From: Tepidiforma sp.
GTDB taxonomy: Bacteria > Chloroflexota > Dehalococcoidia > Tepidiformales > Tepidiformaceae
Length of the DNA: 64,000 bases
Assembly: GCF_026003995.1 (NCBI RefSeq)
Contig: NZ_BPIG01000004.1
Coordinates: 1 to 64,000 of the forward strand
Direction: 5' to 3'
Below, one piece after another: positions 1 to 8,972 of the stretch. Below the pieces are notes generated by a model, which ran no database searches, was not told where the DNA came from, and worked only from the letters and a program-made list of their open reading frames with translations. Made by a program: the position numbers and the translations under genes. Within the stretch, counting starts at the first letter, position 1. The number at the start of each line of letters is the position of its first letter.

Positions 1-2328
1 TGGCGGCGGCCTGGACGCGGGCGAGCTGTTCGGCCTGCTTGCGGAGGCGTTCGAGCTCGGACTGGAGGGCGTCGATGCGGTCTTCCAGCTCGGCGGGCGA
101 GGTGTTGAGCCGGTCGGCGAGGCGGTAGAGGCGCTCCTGCTGCTCGAGGAGGTAGGCCTCGGCAGCGCGGCCGGTGACGGCTTCGATGCGGCGGGTGCCG
201 GCGGCGACGGCACCTTCGCGGATGATGTGGATGAAGCCGATTTCGCCGGTGTGGTGGACGTGGGTGCCGCCGCAGAGTTCGGCGCTGAAGACGTGGCCGT
301 CATCGCGGATTTCGACGACACGGACTTCGCTGCCGTACTTGTCGCCGAAGAAGGCGAGCGCGCCGGCTTCGATGGCCTGGCGGTAGCCGGTGGTGCGCCA
401 CTGGACTTCGAGGTCGTGGCGGACTTTTTCGTTGGCGAGCTGCTGGACCTCGGCGAGGGCTTCGCGGGGCGTCTGTTCGAGGTGGGTGAAGTCGAACCGG
501 AGCCGCTCGGGGGAGACGAGCGAGCCCTGCTGGCGGACGTGGGTGCCGAGGATGGCGCGGAGGGCGGCGTGGAGGATGTGCGTGCCGGTGTGGTTCCGGG
601 CAGCGCCGCGCCGCCAGTGGAGGTCGACCGAAGCGGCGGCGCGCTGGCTGGCACGAATCTCCCCTTCCGTAACCCGGCCGCGGTGGACGATGGCGCCGCC
701 GGCGGCCTGGGTGTCTTCGACGAGGAAGACGCCGGTGGGGGTGACGATGTTCCCGCGGTCGCCGAGCTGGCCGCCGCCTTCGGGGTAGAAGGGGGTGGTG
801 GAGAGGACGAGTTCGCCCTCCTGGCCTTCGGTGAGGAGGTCGGCGAGCGCGCCGCCGCGGAGGATGGCGACGATGGCGGCATCGGCTTCGGTGTGGGTGT
901 AGCCGACGAAGCTGGAGTGGTCGTCGCCGAGCTGCTGGATGACGGGGGAGACTTCGCCTTTGAGGAAGGCGCCCTGCTGGCGGGCGCGCTGGCGCTGGGC
1001 TTCGAGCGCGGCCTGGAAGCCGGCATCGTCGACGGTGAAGCCCTCGGCAGCCGCGATTTCGCGCGTGAGTTCGACCGGGAGTCCGAACGTGTCGTAGAGC
1101 GTGAAGGCTTCGTCGCCGGGGATGACGGCGGCGCCGGCGGCGCGGAGGCGCTCGAGGAGGTCTTCGAGGCGGTGGGTGCCGGCTTCGAGCGTGCGGGTGA
1201 AGCGCTCTTCCTCGGCGGAGAGGGCGCGCCGGATGAACTGCCGGTTTTCGACGAGGTGGGGGTAGGCGCCGCCGAGCCGTCCGATTGCGGCCTCGGCGAG
1301 GCGGTGGGTGAACGGTTCGCGGACGCCGACTTTCGGGCGAAGTAGATGGCGCGGCGGATGACGCGGCGGAGGACGTAGCCGCGGCCTTCGTTGCTGGGGA
1401 CGACGCCGTCGCCGATGAGGAGGGTGGCAGCGCGGCAGTGCTCGGCCATGGCGCGGATGGCGTAGGCCTGGAGCTCGGAGGCGGCGCCGCCGAGGTAGTC
1501 GACGCCGACGACGGCCTGGGCCTCGGCGAGGATGGGGAGGAAGATGTCGGTTTCGAAGACGGAGCGTTTGCCCTGGAGCACCATAGCGACGCGCTCGAGG
1601 CCGCTGCCGGTGTCGATGTTCTGGGCGGGGAGGTTGGTGCGGCGCCCGTCGGGGTGCTGGTAGAGCTGCATGAAGACGAGGTTCCAGATTTCGAGGAACC
1701 GGTCGCTGTAGCCGACGCCGGCGGGGCGACCGTCGGGGCCGGTGTGGAGGCGCGCCTCGGCCGGGTCGCGGGAGGGGTCGAGGTCGTAGTAGATCTCGCT
1801 GTCGGGGCCGCAGGGGCCGCTGGCGCCGGGCGTGTCCTTCGGGAAGGAGAACCAGTAGTTCAGGTCTTCGTCGCGGCGGTGGATGTGGTCGTCGGGGAGG
1901 CCGACGTCGCGCCAGTAGCCGTAGCTGTCGTCATCGTCGAGGTAGATGGTGGCGTGGAGGCGGGCCGGGTCGAGGCGGTAAACCTCCGTGAGCAGTTCCC
2001 ACGCCCAGCGAATGGCTTCGCGCTTGAAGTAGTCGCCGAAGCTGAAGTTGCCGAGCATTTCGAAGGCGGTGAGGTGGGAGAGGTCGCCGACTTCTTCGAT
2101 GTCGGTGGTGCGGAAGCAGCGCTGGACGGTGACGACGCGGGGCGCGGCCGGCGGCTCTTCGCCCATGAACTGGGGCTTGAACTGCTGCATGCCGGCGGAG
2201 GTGAACATGGAGGTCGGGTCGCCGATGGGGACGAGCGGCCACGGTGGAAGGAGGACGTGGCCGCGGTCGCGGAAGAAGGAAACGAAGGCGTCGCGGATTT
2301 CGTCAGACGTGCGCGGCGGGGTGCTCAT
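1..2328 (-). CDS. alaS: alanyl-tRNA synthetase, 3' partial, with an apparent one-base deletion
   Basis: Charges tRNA-Ala with alanine in the cytosol and hydrolyses mischarged products. Read from the ATG at 2328, the N-terminal catalytic core is clear (MFTSAGMQQFKP, RCFRTTDIEEVG, FEMLGNFSFGDYFK), followed by the conserved PSNEGRGYVLRR block near 1375-1400. Downstream the same family continues in the neighbouring frame: editing-site HTGTHILH near 560-590, the ELCGGTH cysteine/histidine motif near 260-290, then a coiled-coil linker rich in E, L and R at the window edge. The frame change falls at about 1330-1335, after residue 331 (ARK to VGVREPF), and needs one extra base, so a base looks missing. 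The C-terminal C-Ala domain lies outside the window. Family assignment is firm; whether the frameshift is biological or a sequencing error cannot be told from sequence. Confidence 0.93.
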   Translation of the reverse strand, partial: MSTPPRTSDEIRDAFVSFFRDRGHVLLPPWPLVPIGDPTSMFTSAGMQQFKPQFMGEEPPAAPRVVTVQRCFRTTDIEEVGDLSHLTAFEMLGNFSFGDYFKREAIRWAWELLTEVYRLDPARLHATIYLDDDDSYGYWRDVGLPDDHIHRRDEDLNYWFSFPKDTPGASGPCGPDSEIYYDLDPSRDPAEARLHTGPDGRPAGVGYSDRFLEIWNLVFMQLYQHPDGRRTNLPAQNIDTGSGLERVAMVLQGKRSVFETDIFLPILAEAQAVVGVDYLGGAASELQAYAIRAMAEHCRAATLLIGDGVVPSNEGRGYVLRRVIRRAIYFARKSASANRSPTASPRPQSDGSAAPTPTSSKTGSSSGAPSPPRKSASPARSKPAPTASKTSSSASAPPAPPSSPATKPSRSTTRSDSRSNSRAKSRLPRASPSTMPASRPRSKPSASAPASRAPSSKAKSPPSSSSSATTTPASSATPTPKPMPPSSPSSAAARSPTSSPKARRANSSSPPPPSTPKAAASSATAGTSSPPPASSSSKTPRPPAAPSSTAAGLRKGRFVPASAPPLRSTSTGGAALPGTTPARTSSTPPSAPSSAPTSASRARSSPPSGSGSTSPTSNRRPAKPSPRSSSSPTKKSATTSKSSGAPPATARPSKPARSPSSATSTAAKSVSSKSAMTATSSAPNSAAAPTSTTPAKSASSTSSAKVPSPPAPAASKPSPAALPRPTSSSSRSASTASPTGSTPRPPSWKTASTPSSPSSNASASRPNSSPASRPPP

Positions 2329-2341
2329 ACTCGTTGGAGGC

Positions 2342-2371
2342 ATCCTAGGGGCGGGCGGCGCGCGGTGTCGA
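2342..2371 (-). promoter_or_regulatory. alaS promoter
   Basis: On the minus strand TCGACA (2371-2366), an 18-nt spacer and TAGGAT (2347-2342) resemble a sigma-70 promoter. The predicted start lies about 6 nt before the alaS ATG, so the leader would be very short; no Shine-Dalgarno sequence is visible. Confidence 0.6.
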
Positions 2372-2378
2372 GAGCGCC

Positions 2379-2408
2379 TTGACAGGGCTTCCGGGGCGTT
2401 CCTAGGAT
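2379..2408 (+). promoter_or_regulatory. glmU promoter, divergent from alaS
   Basis: TTGACA (2379-2384), 18-nt spacer, TAGGAT (2403-2408). Its minus-35 box is only 7 bp from that of the divergent alaS promoter, so the two polymerase sites are back to back. Predicted leader is about 100 nt and contains a short inverted repeat GACGG/CCGTC near 2419-2433. Confidence 0.65.
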
Positions 2409-2515
2409 GGAATGCGGACGGGATATCCGTCTGTTATGTGCGCTTCACCTGAACCTCCCAGTACCGATTGGCCCGGCCCGGCGCAGCGCGCGGGGAACCA
2501 GAGCGGAGACGGCCG

Positions 2516-3868
2516 ATGAGCGGGGTCGGCGTGATCGTCCTCGCGGCGGGGCTGGGCACCCGGATGCGTTCCCGGCTGCCGAAAGTGCTCCACCCGGTCT
2601 GCGGTGCGCCGATGGCGTGGCACGTCGTCGAGGCGGCGCGGGCGCTGGCGCCTGCCCGGGTGGTAGTCGTCACGGGCCACGAGGCGGAGCGGGTAGAGGC
2701 GGCGCTGGCAGCCGATGACCTTCAGTTCGTGCGGCAGGAGGTGCTGGACGGGACGGCGGGGGCCGTGCGGCGGTGCGAGGGCGCGCTCGCCGGCTGTGAG
2801 ACGGTCGTGGTGCTGAACGGCGACGCGCCGCTCGCGCGGGCGGAGACGCTGCGGGCGCTCATCGAGGCAAGGGCCGGGCGGCCGCTGGCGTTCGCGGTCT
2901 GCCGGGTGGCGGAGCCGGGCCGCATGGGCCGGGTCGCGCGCGATGCGGACGGCGAAGCGGCGGCGGTCGTGGAAGCCGCCGAGTACGAGGGCCCGGACGG
3001 TCCCGCGGAGGTGAACGCCGGGCTGTACGCGTTCGATGCGGCGTGGCTGTGGGCGAAGCTGCCGCAGGTGCCCGTGAGCGCGAAGGGCGAGTACTACCTG
3101 ACGCATCTCGTGGCGATGGCAGCGGCCGAGGGCCGGCCGGCGGCGACGGTGACCGTCGGCGAGGACGAGGCGCTCGGCGTGGACGACCGCGTGAAGCTGG
3201 CGCAGGCCGAGGCGCTGATGCGGCGGCGGCTCCTCGAGCGGCACATGCTCGCGGGCGTGACCATCGAAGACCCGGCGACGACGTTCATCGGGGCGCTGGC
3301 GACGCTCGGGCAGGACGTAACGGTGCTGGCAGGGAGCCGCATCGAAGGCCGGAGCGAGGTCGCGGAGGACGCGGTCATCGGCCCGAATACGACGCTCCGC
3401 AATGCGCGCATCGGGCGGGGCACCCGGGTGGAGGCGTCGGTCGTCGAGGATTCGGCGGTTGGCGCGGGGTGCAGCGTCGGGCCGTTCGCCCACATCCGCG
3501 GTGGCGCGGTGGTCGGCGACGACTGCGAGGTGCACAACTACGCCGAGATCAAGAACTCGCGCCTCGGGAACGGCGTGAAGATGCATCACTTCAGCTACCT
3601 CGGCGACGCTGACGTTGGCGAAGGGACGAACATCGGGGCAGGGACCATCACCTGCAACTACGACGGGGTGGCGAAGCACCGGACGGTCATCGGACGGGGG
3701 GTGTTCGTCGGGTCGGATACGATGCTGGTCGCGCCGGTGCGCCTCGGCGACGGGGCGTTCACGGCGACCGGGGCGGTGGTGACGCGGGATGTGCCGGCGG
3801 GCGGGAGCGTGCGCGGTGTGCCGGCGAAGCCGTTCGAACGGAAGGAGCGCAGGCCAGCCTCGCCCTGA
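2516..3868 (+). CDS. glmU: bifunctional N-acetylglucosamine-1-phosphate uridylyltransferase / glucosamine-1-phosphate acetyltransferase
   Basis: Makes UDP-GlcNAc for peptidoglycan by acetylating glucosamine-1-phosphate and then transferring UMP. The 450-residue product has the nucleotidyltransferase signature LAAGLGTRM (residues 9-17) with the following Lys23, a DGTAGAV block (78-84) and NGD (101-103). From about residue 250 a left-handed beta-helix follows, with the acetyltransferase region HNYAEIKNS and HHFSYLGDADVG plus TNIGAGTITCNYDG near the C-terminus. Length matches the usual ~455. I chose ATG 2516 because the protein then begins directly before the Rossmann strand; an upstream in-frame start at 2468 would add 16 Arg/Pro-rich residues unlike the family. 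Confidence 0.96.
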   Translation: MSGVGVIVLAAGLGTRMRSRLPKVLHPVCGAPMAWHVVEAARALAPARVVVVTGHEAERVEAALAADDLQFVRQEVLDGTAGAVRRCEGALAGCETVVVLNGDAPLARAETLRALIEARAGRPLAFAVCRVAEPGRMGRVARDADGEAAAVVEAAEYEGPDGPAEVNAGLYAFDAAWLWAKLPQVPVSAKGEYYLTHLVAMAAAEGRPAATVTVGEDEALGVDDRVKLAQAEALMRRRLLERHMLAGVTIEDPATTFIGALATLGQDVTVLAGSRIEGRSEVAEDAVIGPNTTLRNARIGRGTRVEASVVEDSAVGAGCSVGPFAHIRGGAVVGDDCEVHNYAEIKNSRLGNGVKMHHFSYLGDADVGEGTNIGAGTITCNYDGVAKHRTVIGRGVFVGSDTMLVAPVRLGDGAFTATGAVVTRDVPAGGSVRGVPAKPFERKERRPASP

Positions 3869-3888
3869 CCGGGGCGGAGGTTCGACGC

Positions 3889-5157
3889 ATGGAACCGTCT
3901 CATGTGCTGGCAATCGTGGTCATCGCGGCGGGGTCGGCTGCCCTGGCGGCGATCGCGGCGGCGGAAGCGGCGCTCGAGCGGGCGAACGACGTGCGGATCC
4001 GGGCGCTGGCGGCCCGGGGCAACCGGCAGGCCCTCCGGATCGTGCCGAGCGTCGAGCAGCCGGGGCGCTACCTCGGGACGATCACCGCGGCGCGGGTGCT
4101 GACGGCCTCGCTGGTGATTTCGCTGTTCGCCTACCTCGGGGCGGAGCGGTACGGCGCGGCGCGCGGCGGCATCGGCTTCGGGATGGCCGGCGGCGTCCTG
4201 ATCGCGATGGTGCAGATGGCGGTCGGCATGGTCGTCGCGCGGGCGCCGGAGTACGCGGCGCTCAAGCTCTCGGGGGTGGCGGTGGCGACGCGGCGGGCGT
4301 TCGCCGTGCCGGCGTTCGTGCTCGGGCTCCCGGCGGCGCTGGCGGCGCGCTCGATCCGGTGGGTGACGCCGGAGCCGGAGACGGACATCCTCGCGCTCGT
4401 CGAGAAAGAGGAAGCGGAAGGCGGCGTGGAGGAGCAGGAGCGGCGCATGATCCGCGGGGTCATCGCGCTCGAGGACAAGACGGCGCGCGAAATCATGGTG
4501 CCGCGCATCGACGTCGCGGCGGCGGACATCAGCGCGACGGTGGGCGACGTGGCGGCGATCGTCACGGAGCGGGGCGTGAGCCGGGTGCCGGTCTACCGCG
4601 AGAACATCGACGACATCGTCGGCATCGTCTACGCGAAGGACCTGCTGCGGGCGGTGGCGAACGGCGGCCGCGACCGGCCCATCGCCGAGCTGGTGCGCGA
4701 GGCGTACTTCATCCCGGAATCGAAACGGCTGGACGAGCTGCTGACGGAGATGCAGGCGCGGCGGACGCACATGGCGATCGTGGTCGACGAGTACGGCGGC
4801 ACGGCGGGCATCGTGACCATCGAGGACCTGCTGGAGGAGATCGTCGGGGAGATCGAAGACGAGTACGACGTCGCGCGGCCGTCGATCGAGGTGATTTCGC
4901 CGGACGAGGTGGTGCTGGACGCGGGCACGAGCACCGACGCGCTGAAGGAGCTGTTCGGGCTCGACGTCGAGTCGGAAGACTTCGACACGATCGGCGGGTT
5001 CCTGATCCATCACCTCGGCCGGCTGCCGGCGGTCGGCGACGAGGTCGAGGTGGATGGCCTGACGCTGCGCGTGCTGAGCATGTCCGGCCGGCGGGTGCGG
5101 CGGCTGCGGATTACGCGGCAGCGGACGGGCGAGCGGGAGGAAGTTGCGGCCCACTGA
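3889..5157 (+). CDS. CNNM-type membrane protein with CBS pair and CorC/HlyC domain
   Basis: A 422-residue membrane protein of the HlyC/CorC (UPF0053) family, members of which are linked to magnesium or cobalt homeostasis. Three hydrophobic segments in the first ~130 residues (about 5-25, 68-86 and 100-125) form the CNNM domain. A tandem CBS pair follows (about 200-325, including the MVPRIDV and [21 protein letters not shown] blocks typical of the family), then a C-terminal CorC_HlyC domain (about 340-415). A GGAGG sequence lies 12 nt upstream of the ATG. It sits 20 nt after glmU and just before dprA, so is probably read through from glmU. The transported ion cannot be inferred. Confidence 0.88.
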   Translation: MEPSHVLAIVVIAAGSAALAAIAAAEAALERANDVRIRALAARGNRQALRIVPSVEQPGRYLGTITAARVLTASLVISLFAYLGAERYGAARGGIGFGMAGGVLIAMVQMAVGMVVARAPEYAALKLSGVAVATRRAFAVPAFVLGLPAALAARSIRWVTPEPETDILALVEKEEAEGGVEEQERRMIRGVIALEDKTAREIMVPRIDVAAADISATVGDVAAIVTERGVSRVPVYRENIDDIVGIVYAKDLLRAVANGGRDRPIAELVREAYFIPESKRLDELLTEMQARRTHMAIVVDEYGGTAGIVTIEDLLEEIVGEIEDEYDVARPSIEVISPDEVVLDAGTSTDALKELFGLDVESEDFDTIGGFLIHHLGRLPAVGDEVEVDGLTLRVLSMSGRRVRRLRITRQRTGEREEVAAH

Positions 5158-5174
5158 GGGCAGCCTGCTAGGAT
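5144..5174 (+). promoter_or_regulatory. dprA promoter, near-leaderless
   Basis: TTGCGG (5144-5149) and TAGGAT (5169-5174) with a 19-nt spacer, ending 9 nt before the dprA ATG. The long spacer makes this a moderate candidate; no Shine-Dalgarno sequence is seen. Confidence 0.45.
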
Positions 5175-5183
5175 GCGCAGGTC

Positions 5184-6305
5184 ATGAGCGACGGCGACGA
5201 GCTGCCGTACTGGCTGGCGCTGCGCAGGGCGGGCCTGGGCTCGACGAGCTTCGCGCTGCTGCTGGCGAAGTTCGGCTCCATCGAGGAAGCGTGGCGGGCG
5301 GCGCCGGGCGACTGGCGCGCCGCGGGGGTCGAAGAGGCGTACGCGCGGAGCCTCGCGCGGGTGCGGGCCAGCTTCGACGCGGAGAAGGAGCTCGCCTCGC
5401 TCGAGCGGGCCGGGGCGCGGGCGCTGACCTGGCGCGACGCGGCGTACCCGGAACGGCTGCGGCAGATTCCGCAGAGCCCGCCGGTGCTGGTGGTGCGGGG
5501 CGCGGCCGGGCCGGAGTTCGACCAGGCGGTCGCGGTGGTCGGGACGCGGTCGGTCACGCCGTACGGGCGGCAGGCGACGGAAGCGTTCTGCACGGCGCTG
5601 GCAGAGCTGGGCGTGGCGATCATCAGCGGGCTGGCGCGGGGCGTGGACGCCATCGCCCACCGGACGGCGGTGGAGCGCGGCGCGCCGACGGCGGCGGTGC
5701 TGGCGGGCGGCATCGACCAGGTGTACCCGCGAGAAAACGCCGGCCTGGCGGAGCGCATCGCGGAGGTCGGGTGCCTCGTGAGCGAGTACCCGCTCGGGAC
5801 GCCCGCGCGACGGGACTACTTCCCGCGGCGGAACCGGATTCTTTCGGGGCTGGCGCGGGCGGTGCTGGTGGTGGAGGCGGGGGAGGGGAGCGGCGCGCTC
5901 CACACGGCGAACTGGGCGTTCGAACAGGGGCGGGACGTCTTCGCGGTGCCGGGGAGCATCTTTTCGCCGCAGAGCGCGGGGACGAACCAGCTCATCCGGG
6001 AGAACACGGCGAAGCTGGTCGCGACGCCGGAGCAGCTCTGCGAAGAGCTGAACCTGCTGGGGAGCGGGGCGCAGCTGCCGCTGCCGGGGGCGCGCGCATC
6101 GGTCCCGGCGGGCACCGCAGCCGCGGCGCCCGCGGCTGCCGGGGACGACCCGATTCTGCAGCTGCTGGCGGGCGGGCCGCGGCACATCGACGACGTCGTG
6201 CGGGCGCTGGGGAAGCCGGCGGCGGAGGTCGCGGGGGCGCTGAGCGTGCTCGAAATCGACGGGCTGGTGCGACAGACGGGGCCGATGACCTACGGAATCG
6301 CCTGA
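5184..6305 (+). CDS. dprA: DNA-processing protein DprA
   Basis: Loads RecA on incoming single-stranded DNA during natural transformation. The 373-residue protein has the extended Rossmann fold: VVGTRSVTPYGRQATE near 117-132, the IISGLARGVDAIAH motif, GGIDQVYPREN and FPRRNRILSGLARAVLVVEAGEGSGALHTANWA, followed by a linker rich in Ala/Pro and a C-terminal winged-helix domain (about 310-373, ending GLVRQTGPMTYGIA). The full-length architecture suggests a functional protein, although no other competence gene is in the window. Start ATG at 5184 follows a TAGGAT hexamer by 9 nt, consistent with a near-leaderless message. Confidence 0.93.
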   Translation: MSDGDELPYWLALRRAGLGSTSFALLLAKFGSIEEAWRAAPGDWRAAGVEEAYARSLARVRASFDAEKELASLERAGARALTWRDAAYPERLRQIPQSPPVLVVRGAAGPEFDQAVAVVGTRSVTPYGRQATEAFCTALAELGVAIISGLARGVDAIAHRTAVERGAPTAAVLAGGIDQVYPRENAGLAERIAEVGCLVSEYPLGTPARRDYFPRRNRILSGLARAVLVVEAGEGSGALHTANWAFEQGRDVFAVPGSIFSPQSAGTNQLIRENTAKLVATPEQLCEELNLLGSGAQLPLPGARASVPAGTAAAAPAAAGDDPILQLLAGGPRHIDDVVRALGKPAAEVAGALSVLEIDGLVRQTGPMTYGIA

Positions 6306-6348
6306 GCGCGCCGAACTGGCGAGCAGAAAGACCGCGGGAAGCCCCTGC

Positions 6349-6378
6349 TGGACAGAGGGCGGAAGCGCTCTCTACCTT
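6349..6378 (+). promoter_or_regulatory. topA promoter
   Basis: TGGACA (6349-6354), 18-nt spacer, TACCTT (6373-6378). Predicted leader of about 40 nt, with a purine-rich GAGAGG just upstream of the GTG start. Confidence 0.5.
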
Positions 6379-6424
6379 GGAAAGTCCCGGCAGCCGGGGA
6401 TTCGAGGGGAACAGCGAGAGGATC

Positions 6425-8902
6425 GTGGCGACAGCAACGGCAACGCGGAAGCGACAGCGGAAGGACGGCGAGGCGGCGGTCCCTGCGCCGGAAGCGGGCA
6501 CGCAGGCCCCGGCGAAGGGCAGCCGGAAGGGGCCGCGGTACCTCGTGGTGGTGGAATCGCCGACCAAGGCGCGCACGCTCCAGGGCATCCTCGGCAGCGA
6601 CTACGAGGTGATGGCCTCGCTCGGGCACGTCCGCGACCTGCCGACTTACGGCTACGGCGTCGAGAACGTGGAGCAGCTCGATTTCCGCCCGAAGTACGTC
6701 GTGGTGAAGGACCGCTCGAGCCGGGTCGACAAGGCGGAGGTCATCAAGGAGATCGCGGAGGCGGCGAAGAAGGCGGAGCGGGTCTTCCTGAGCACGGACC
6801 CCGACCGCGAGGGCGAGGCGATCGCGTGGCACATCAAGGAGGCGGCGGGCATCCCCGATGAGAAGGTGACCCGCGTGGTGTTCCACGAGATCACGCGGCC
6901 CGCGATCGAAGCAGCGTTCGCGGAAGCGACGGGGCAGGCGCCGAAGGCGGACGACGGTCACGGCCGCCGGGAGCCGGGCAAGCTGGACATGCACCTCGTC
7001 GATGCGCAGCAGGCGCGGCGCGTGCTCGACCGGCTGATTGGCTACCCGCTGACGTGGTTCGTGCAGAAGAAGGTGAGCCGGGGAGCGAGCGCCGGCCGGG
7101 TGCAGAGCGTGGCGCTCGGGCTGATCGTGAAGCGGGAGCGCGAGATCCAGTCGTTCGTGCCGGTGGAGTACTGGACGGTGGAGGCGCAGCTCGCGAAAGA
7201 GGGGCGGCCGTTCGCGGCGGGGCTGGTGAGCTTCGACGGGATGAAGAAGGGCGCAAAGATGCGGCCGGAGTTCGGCCCGGCGGGCCCGGCGATCCCGGAT
7301 GAGGCGACGGCGAACCGGCTGCTCGAGGGATACCGGCGGGCGCGGTTCGCGGTGACGGCCGTGAAGCCGGGGCAGCGGAAGGTGTCGCCGGCGCCGCCGT
7401 TCACGACGAGCACGTTCCAGCAGGCGGCGGTGAACCGCCTGGGGATGTCGACCGCGCGGGCGATGGCCGTCGCGCAGGAGCTGTACGAGGGCGTCAACGG
7501 GATGCCCGGCCTGATCACCTACATGCGCACGGACTCGGTCGCGGTCTCGCCGGTGGCGCAGCAGCAGGCGCGCGCGTTCATCCGCGAGACATGGGGCGAG
7601 GCGTTCGTGCCCGAGAAGCCGCGGGTCTACCGGACGCGGGCGCGTGGCGCGCAGGAGGCGCACGAGGCGATCCGGCCGACCAACCCGGCGCTGGCGCCGG
7701 AGCAGCTGCGGCGGGCGCTCAGCGCGGAGCAGCTGAAGGTGTACCAGCTGATCTGGCAGCGGTTCCTCGCCAGCCAGATGACGGATGCGGTCTACCGGAC
7801 GATGACGGTCGACATCGAGGCGACGGCGGAGGGCGCGCCGGCCGGGACGTTCCGGGCGAACGCGAGCACCCTGGTCTTCGAAGGCCACCTGAAGGCGTAC
7901 GGCGCCGAGGCGGCCGAGACCGACGAGGACGGCGAGCAGGTGGTCGATGCGCTGCCCGAGCTCGCGGCGGGCGATGTGCTGGAGCGGCGAGCCGTGGAGG
8001 CGAAGCGGCACGAGACGCAGCCGCCGCCGCGGTACACCGAGGCGTCGCTGGTGAAGGCGCTGGAGGAGCTGGGCATCGGCCGGCCGAGCACCTACGCGAG
8101 CATCGTGCAGACGGTGCTGAAGCGGGAGTACGTGCGGAAGGAAGGGCGGCAGCTCGTGCCGCAGGAGCTCGGGTTCATCGTGCACGACCTGCTCGAGCAG
8201 CACATGAAGAAGTACGTGGACGTGCCATTCACGGGCGAGATGGAGGAAGAGCTCGACGAGGTCGCTTCGGGCGAGCGGGACTGGATGGAGGTGCTGCGGG
8301 AGTTCTGGCCGGAGTTCAAGGCCGAACTCGACCGGGCCGAGGCCTCGGCGGAGAAGGAGCAGCAGCCGACAGACATCCCCTGCGAGGGGTGCGGGCAGGC
8401 GAACCTCGTCATCAAGTGGGGACGGAACGGGAAGTTCTTCGGCTGCCCGCGCTACCCGGAGTGCACGTTCACGCTGCCGATGGGCCCGGACGGGCAGCCG
8501 GTTCGGGCGGGCGAGCCGGTGGCCATCCCGTACCGGTGCCCGAAGGACGGCGGCCGGCTGCTGAAGAAGTCGGGGCGGTTCGGCGAGTACGTGGAGTGCG
8601 AGAACCGGGCGGCCGGGACGTGCGATTTCCGCGGCGGGGTGCCCGTCGGCGTGCCCTGCCCGGAGGAGCCGGAGACGGGGCAGCTGGTGGAGAAGAGCTC
8701 GCGCCGGGGGACGTTCTACGCCTGCTGGAACTATCCGAACTGCAGCTACACGACGAACAGCCTCGAGCCGGGGAAGATGACACCGCCGCGCCCGCCGGAG
8801 GTCCGGGAGGAGGCGAACCGGAAGCTCCTCGAGCGGAGCGCGCGCGGCAAGGCGGCCTTCGCGAAGCGGCGGGCGAACGCCGCGGCGCGGAAGGCGAGCT
8901 GA
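6425..8902 (+). CDS. topA: type IA DNA topoisomerase I
   Basis: Relaxes negative supercoils through a transient 5'-phosphotyrosine. The 825-residue protein starts with a basic/Ala-rich tail of about 38 residues, then the Toprim domain (VVESPTKARTL near 40-50; DPDREGEAIAWH), and the active-site block GLITYMRTDS with catalytic Tyr at about residue 366. The C-terminus holds three zinc-ribbon-like modules; the first has four cysteines (CEGC...CPRYPEC), the third CPEE...CWNYPNC, and the middle one is similar. I chose GTG 6425 because it follows GAGAGG and leaves a plausible N-terminus; the reading frame stays open upstream through dprA but that part does not resemble protein. Downstream gene xerC/D follows after 70 nt. 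Confidence 0.95.
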   Translation: MATATATRKRQRKDGEAAVPAPEAGTQAPAKGSRKGPRYLVVVESPTKARTLQGILGSDYEVMASLGHVRDLPTYGYGVENVEQLDFRPKYVVVKDRSSRVDKAEVIKEIAEAAKKAERVFLSTDPDREGEAIAWHIKEAAGIPDEKVTRVVFHEITRPAIEAAFAEATGQAPKADDGHGRREPGKLDMHLVDAQQARRVLDRLIGYPLTWFVQKKVSRGASAGRVQSVALGLIVKREREIQSFVPVEYWTVEAQLAKEGRPFAAGLVSFDGMKKGAKMRPEFGPAGPAIPDEATANRLLEGYRRARFAVTAVKPGQRKVSPAPPFTTSTFQQAAVNRLGMSTARAMAVAQELYEGVNGMPGLITYMRTDSVAVSPVAQQQARAFIRETWGEAFVPEKPRVYRTRARGAQEAHEAIRPTNPALAPEQLRRALSAEQLKVYQLIWQRFLASQMTDAVYRTMTVDIEATAEGAPAGTFRANASTLVFEGHLKAYGAEAAETDEDGEQVVDALPELAAGDVLERRAVEAKRHETQPPPRYTEASLVKALEELGIGRPSTYASIVQTVLKREYVRKEGRQLVPQELGFIVHDLLEQHMKKYVDVPFTGEMEEELDEVASGERDWMEVLREFWPEFKAELDRAEASAEKEQQPTDIPCEGCGQANLVIKWGRNGKFFGCPRYPECTFTLPMGPDGQPVRAGEPVAIPYRCPKDGGRLLKKSGRFGEYVECENRAAGTCDFRGGVPVGVPCPEEPETGQLVEKSSRRGTFYACWNYPNCSYTTNSLEPGKMTPPRPPEVREEANRKLLERSARGKAAFAKRRANAAARKAS

Positions 8903-8937
8903 AGCCGGGCCGAACCGGCGCGGCGGCCGGCGGGAGC

Positions 8938-8966
8938 TTGCGTACGGCGTCTTGACAGAGCAGGAT
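8938..8966 (+). promoter_or_regulatory. xerC/D leaderless promoter
   Basis: TTGCGT (8938-8943), 17-nt spacer, CAGGAT (8961-8966), then 6 nt to the ATG at 8973. Spacing places the transcription start at or next to the start codon. Confidence 0.5.
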
Positions 8967-8972
8967 GCCGTT

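Noticed and set aside
227..1345. Long plus-strand open frame over alaS (and a similar one at 1438-2382)
   Set aside because: Composition is the G/A/V/E/D pattern of a codon-aligned antisense shadow; the minus strand encodes AlaRS. The shift in shadow frame between the two was useful in locating the alaS frameshift.
2402..3913. Minus-strand open frames opposite glmU
   Set aside because: Arg/Pro/His-rich shadow; glmU on the plus strand accounts for the region.
6340..6424. Upstream extension of topA to 5144
   Set aside because: The frame is open only because it shadows dprA; residues before the GTG at 6425 have no topoisomerase character and a promoter lies at 6349-6378.
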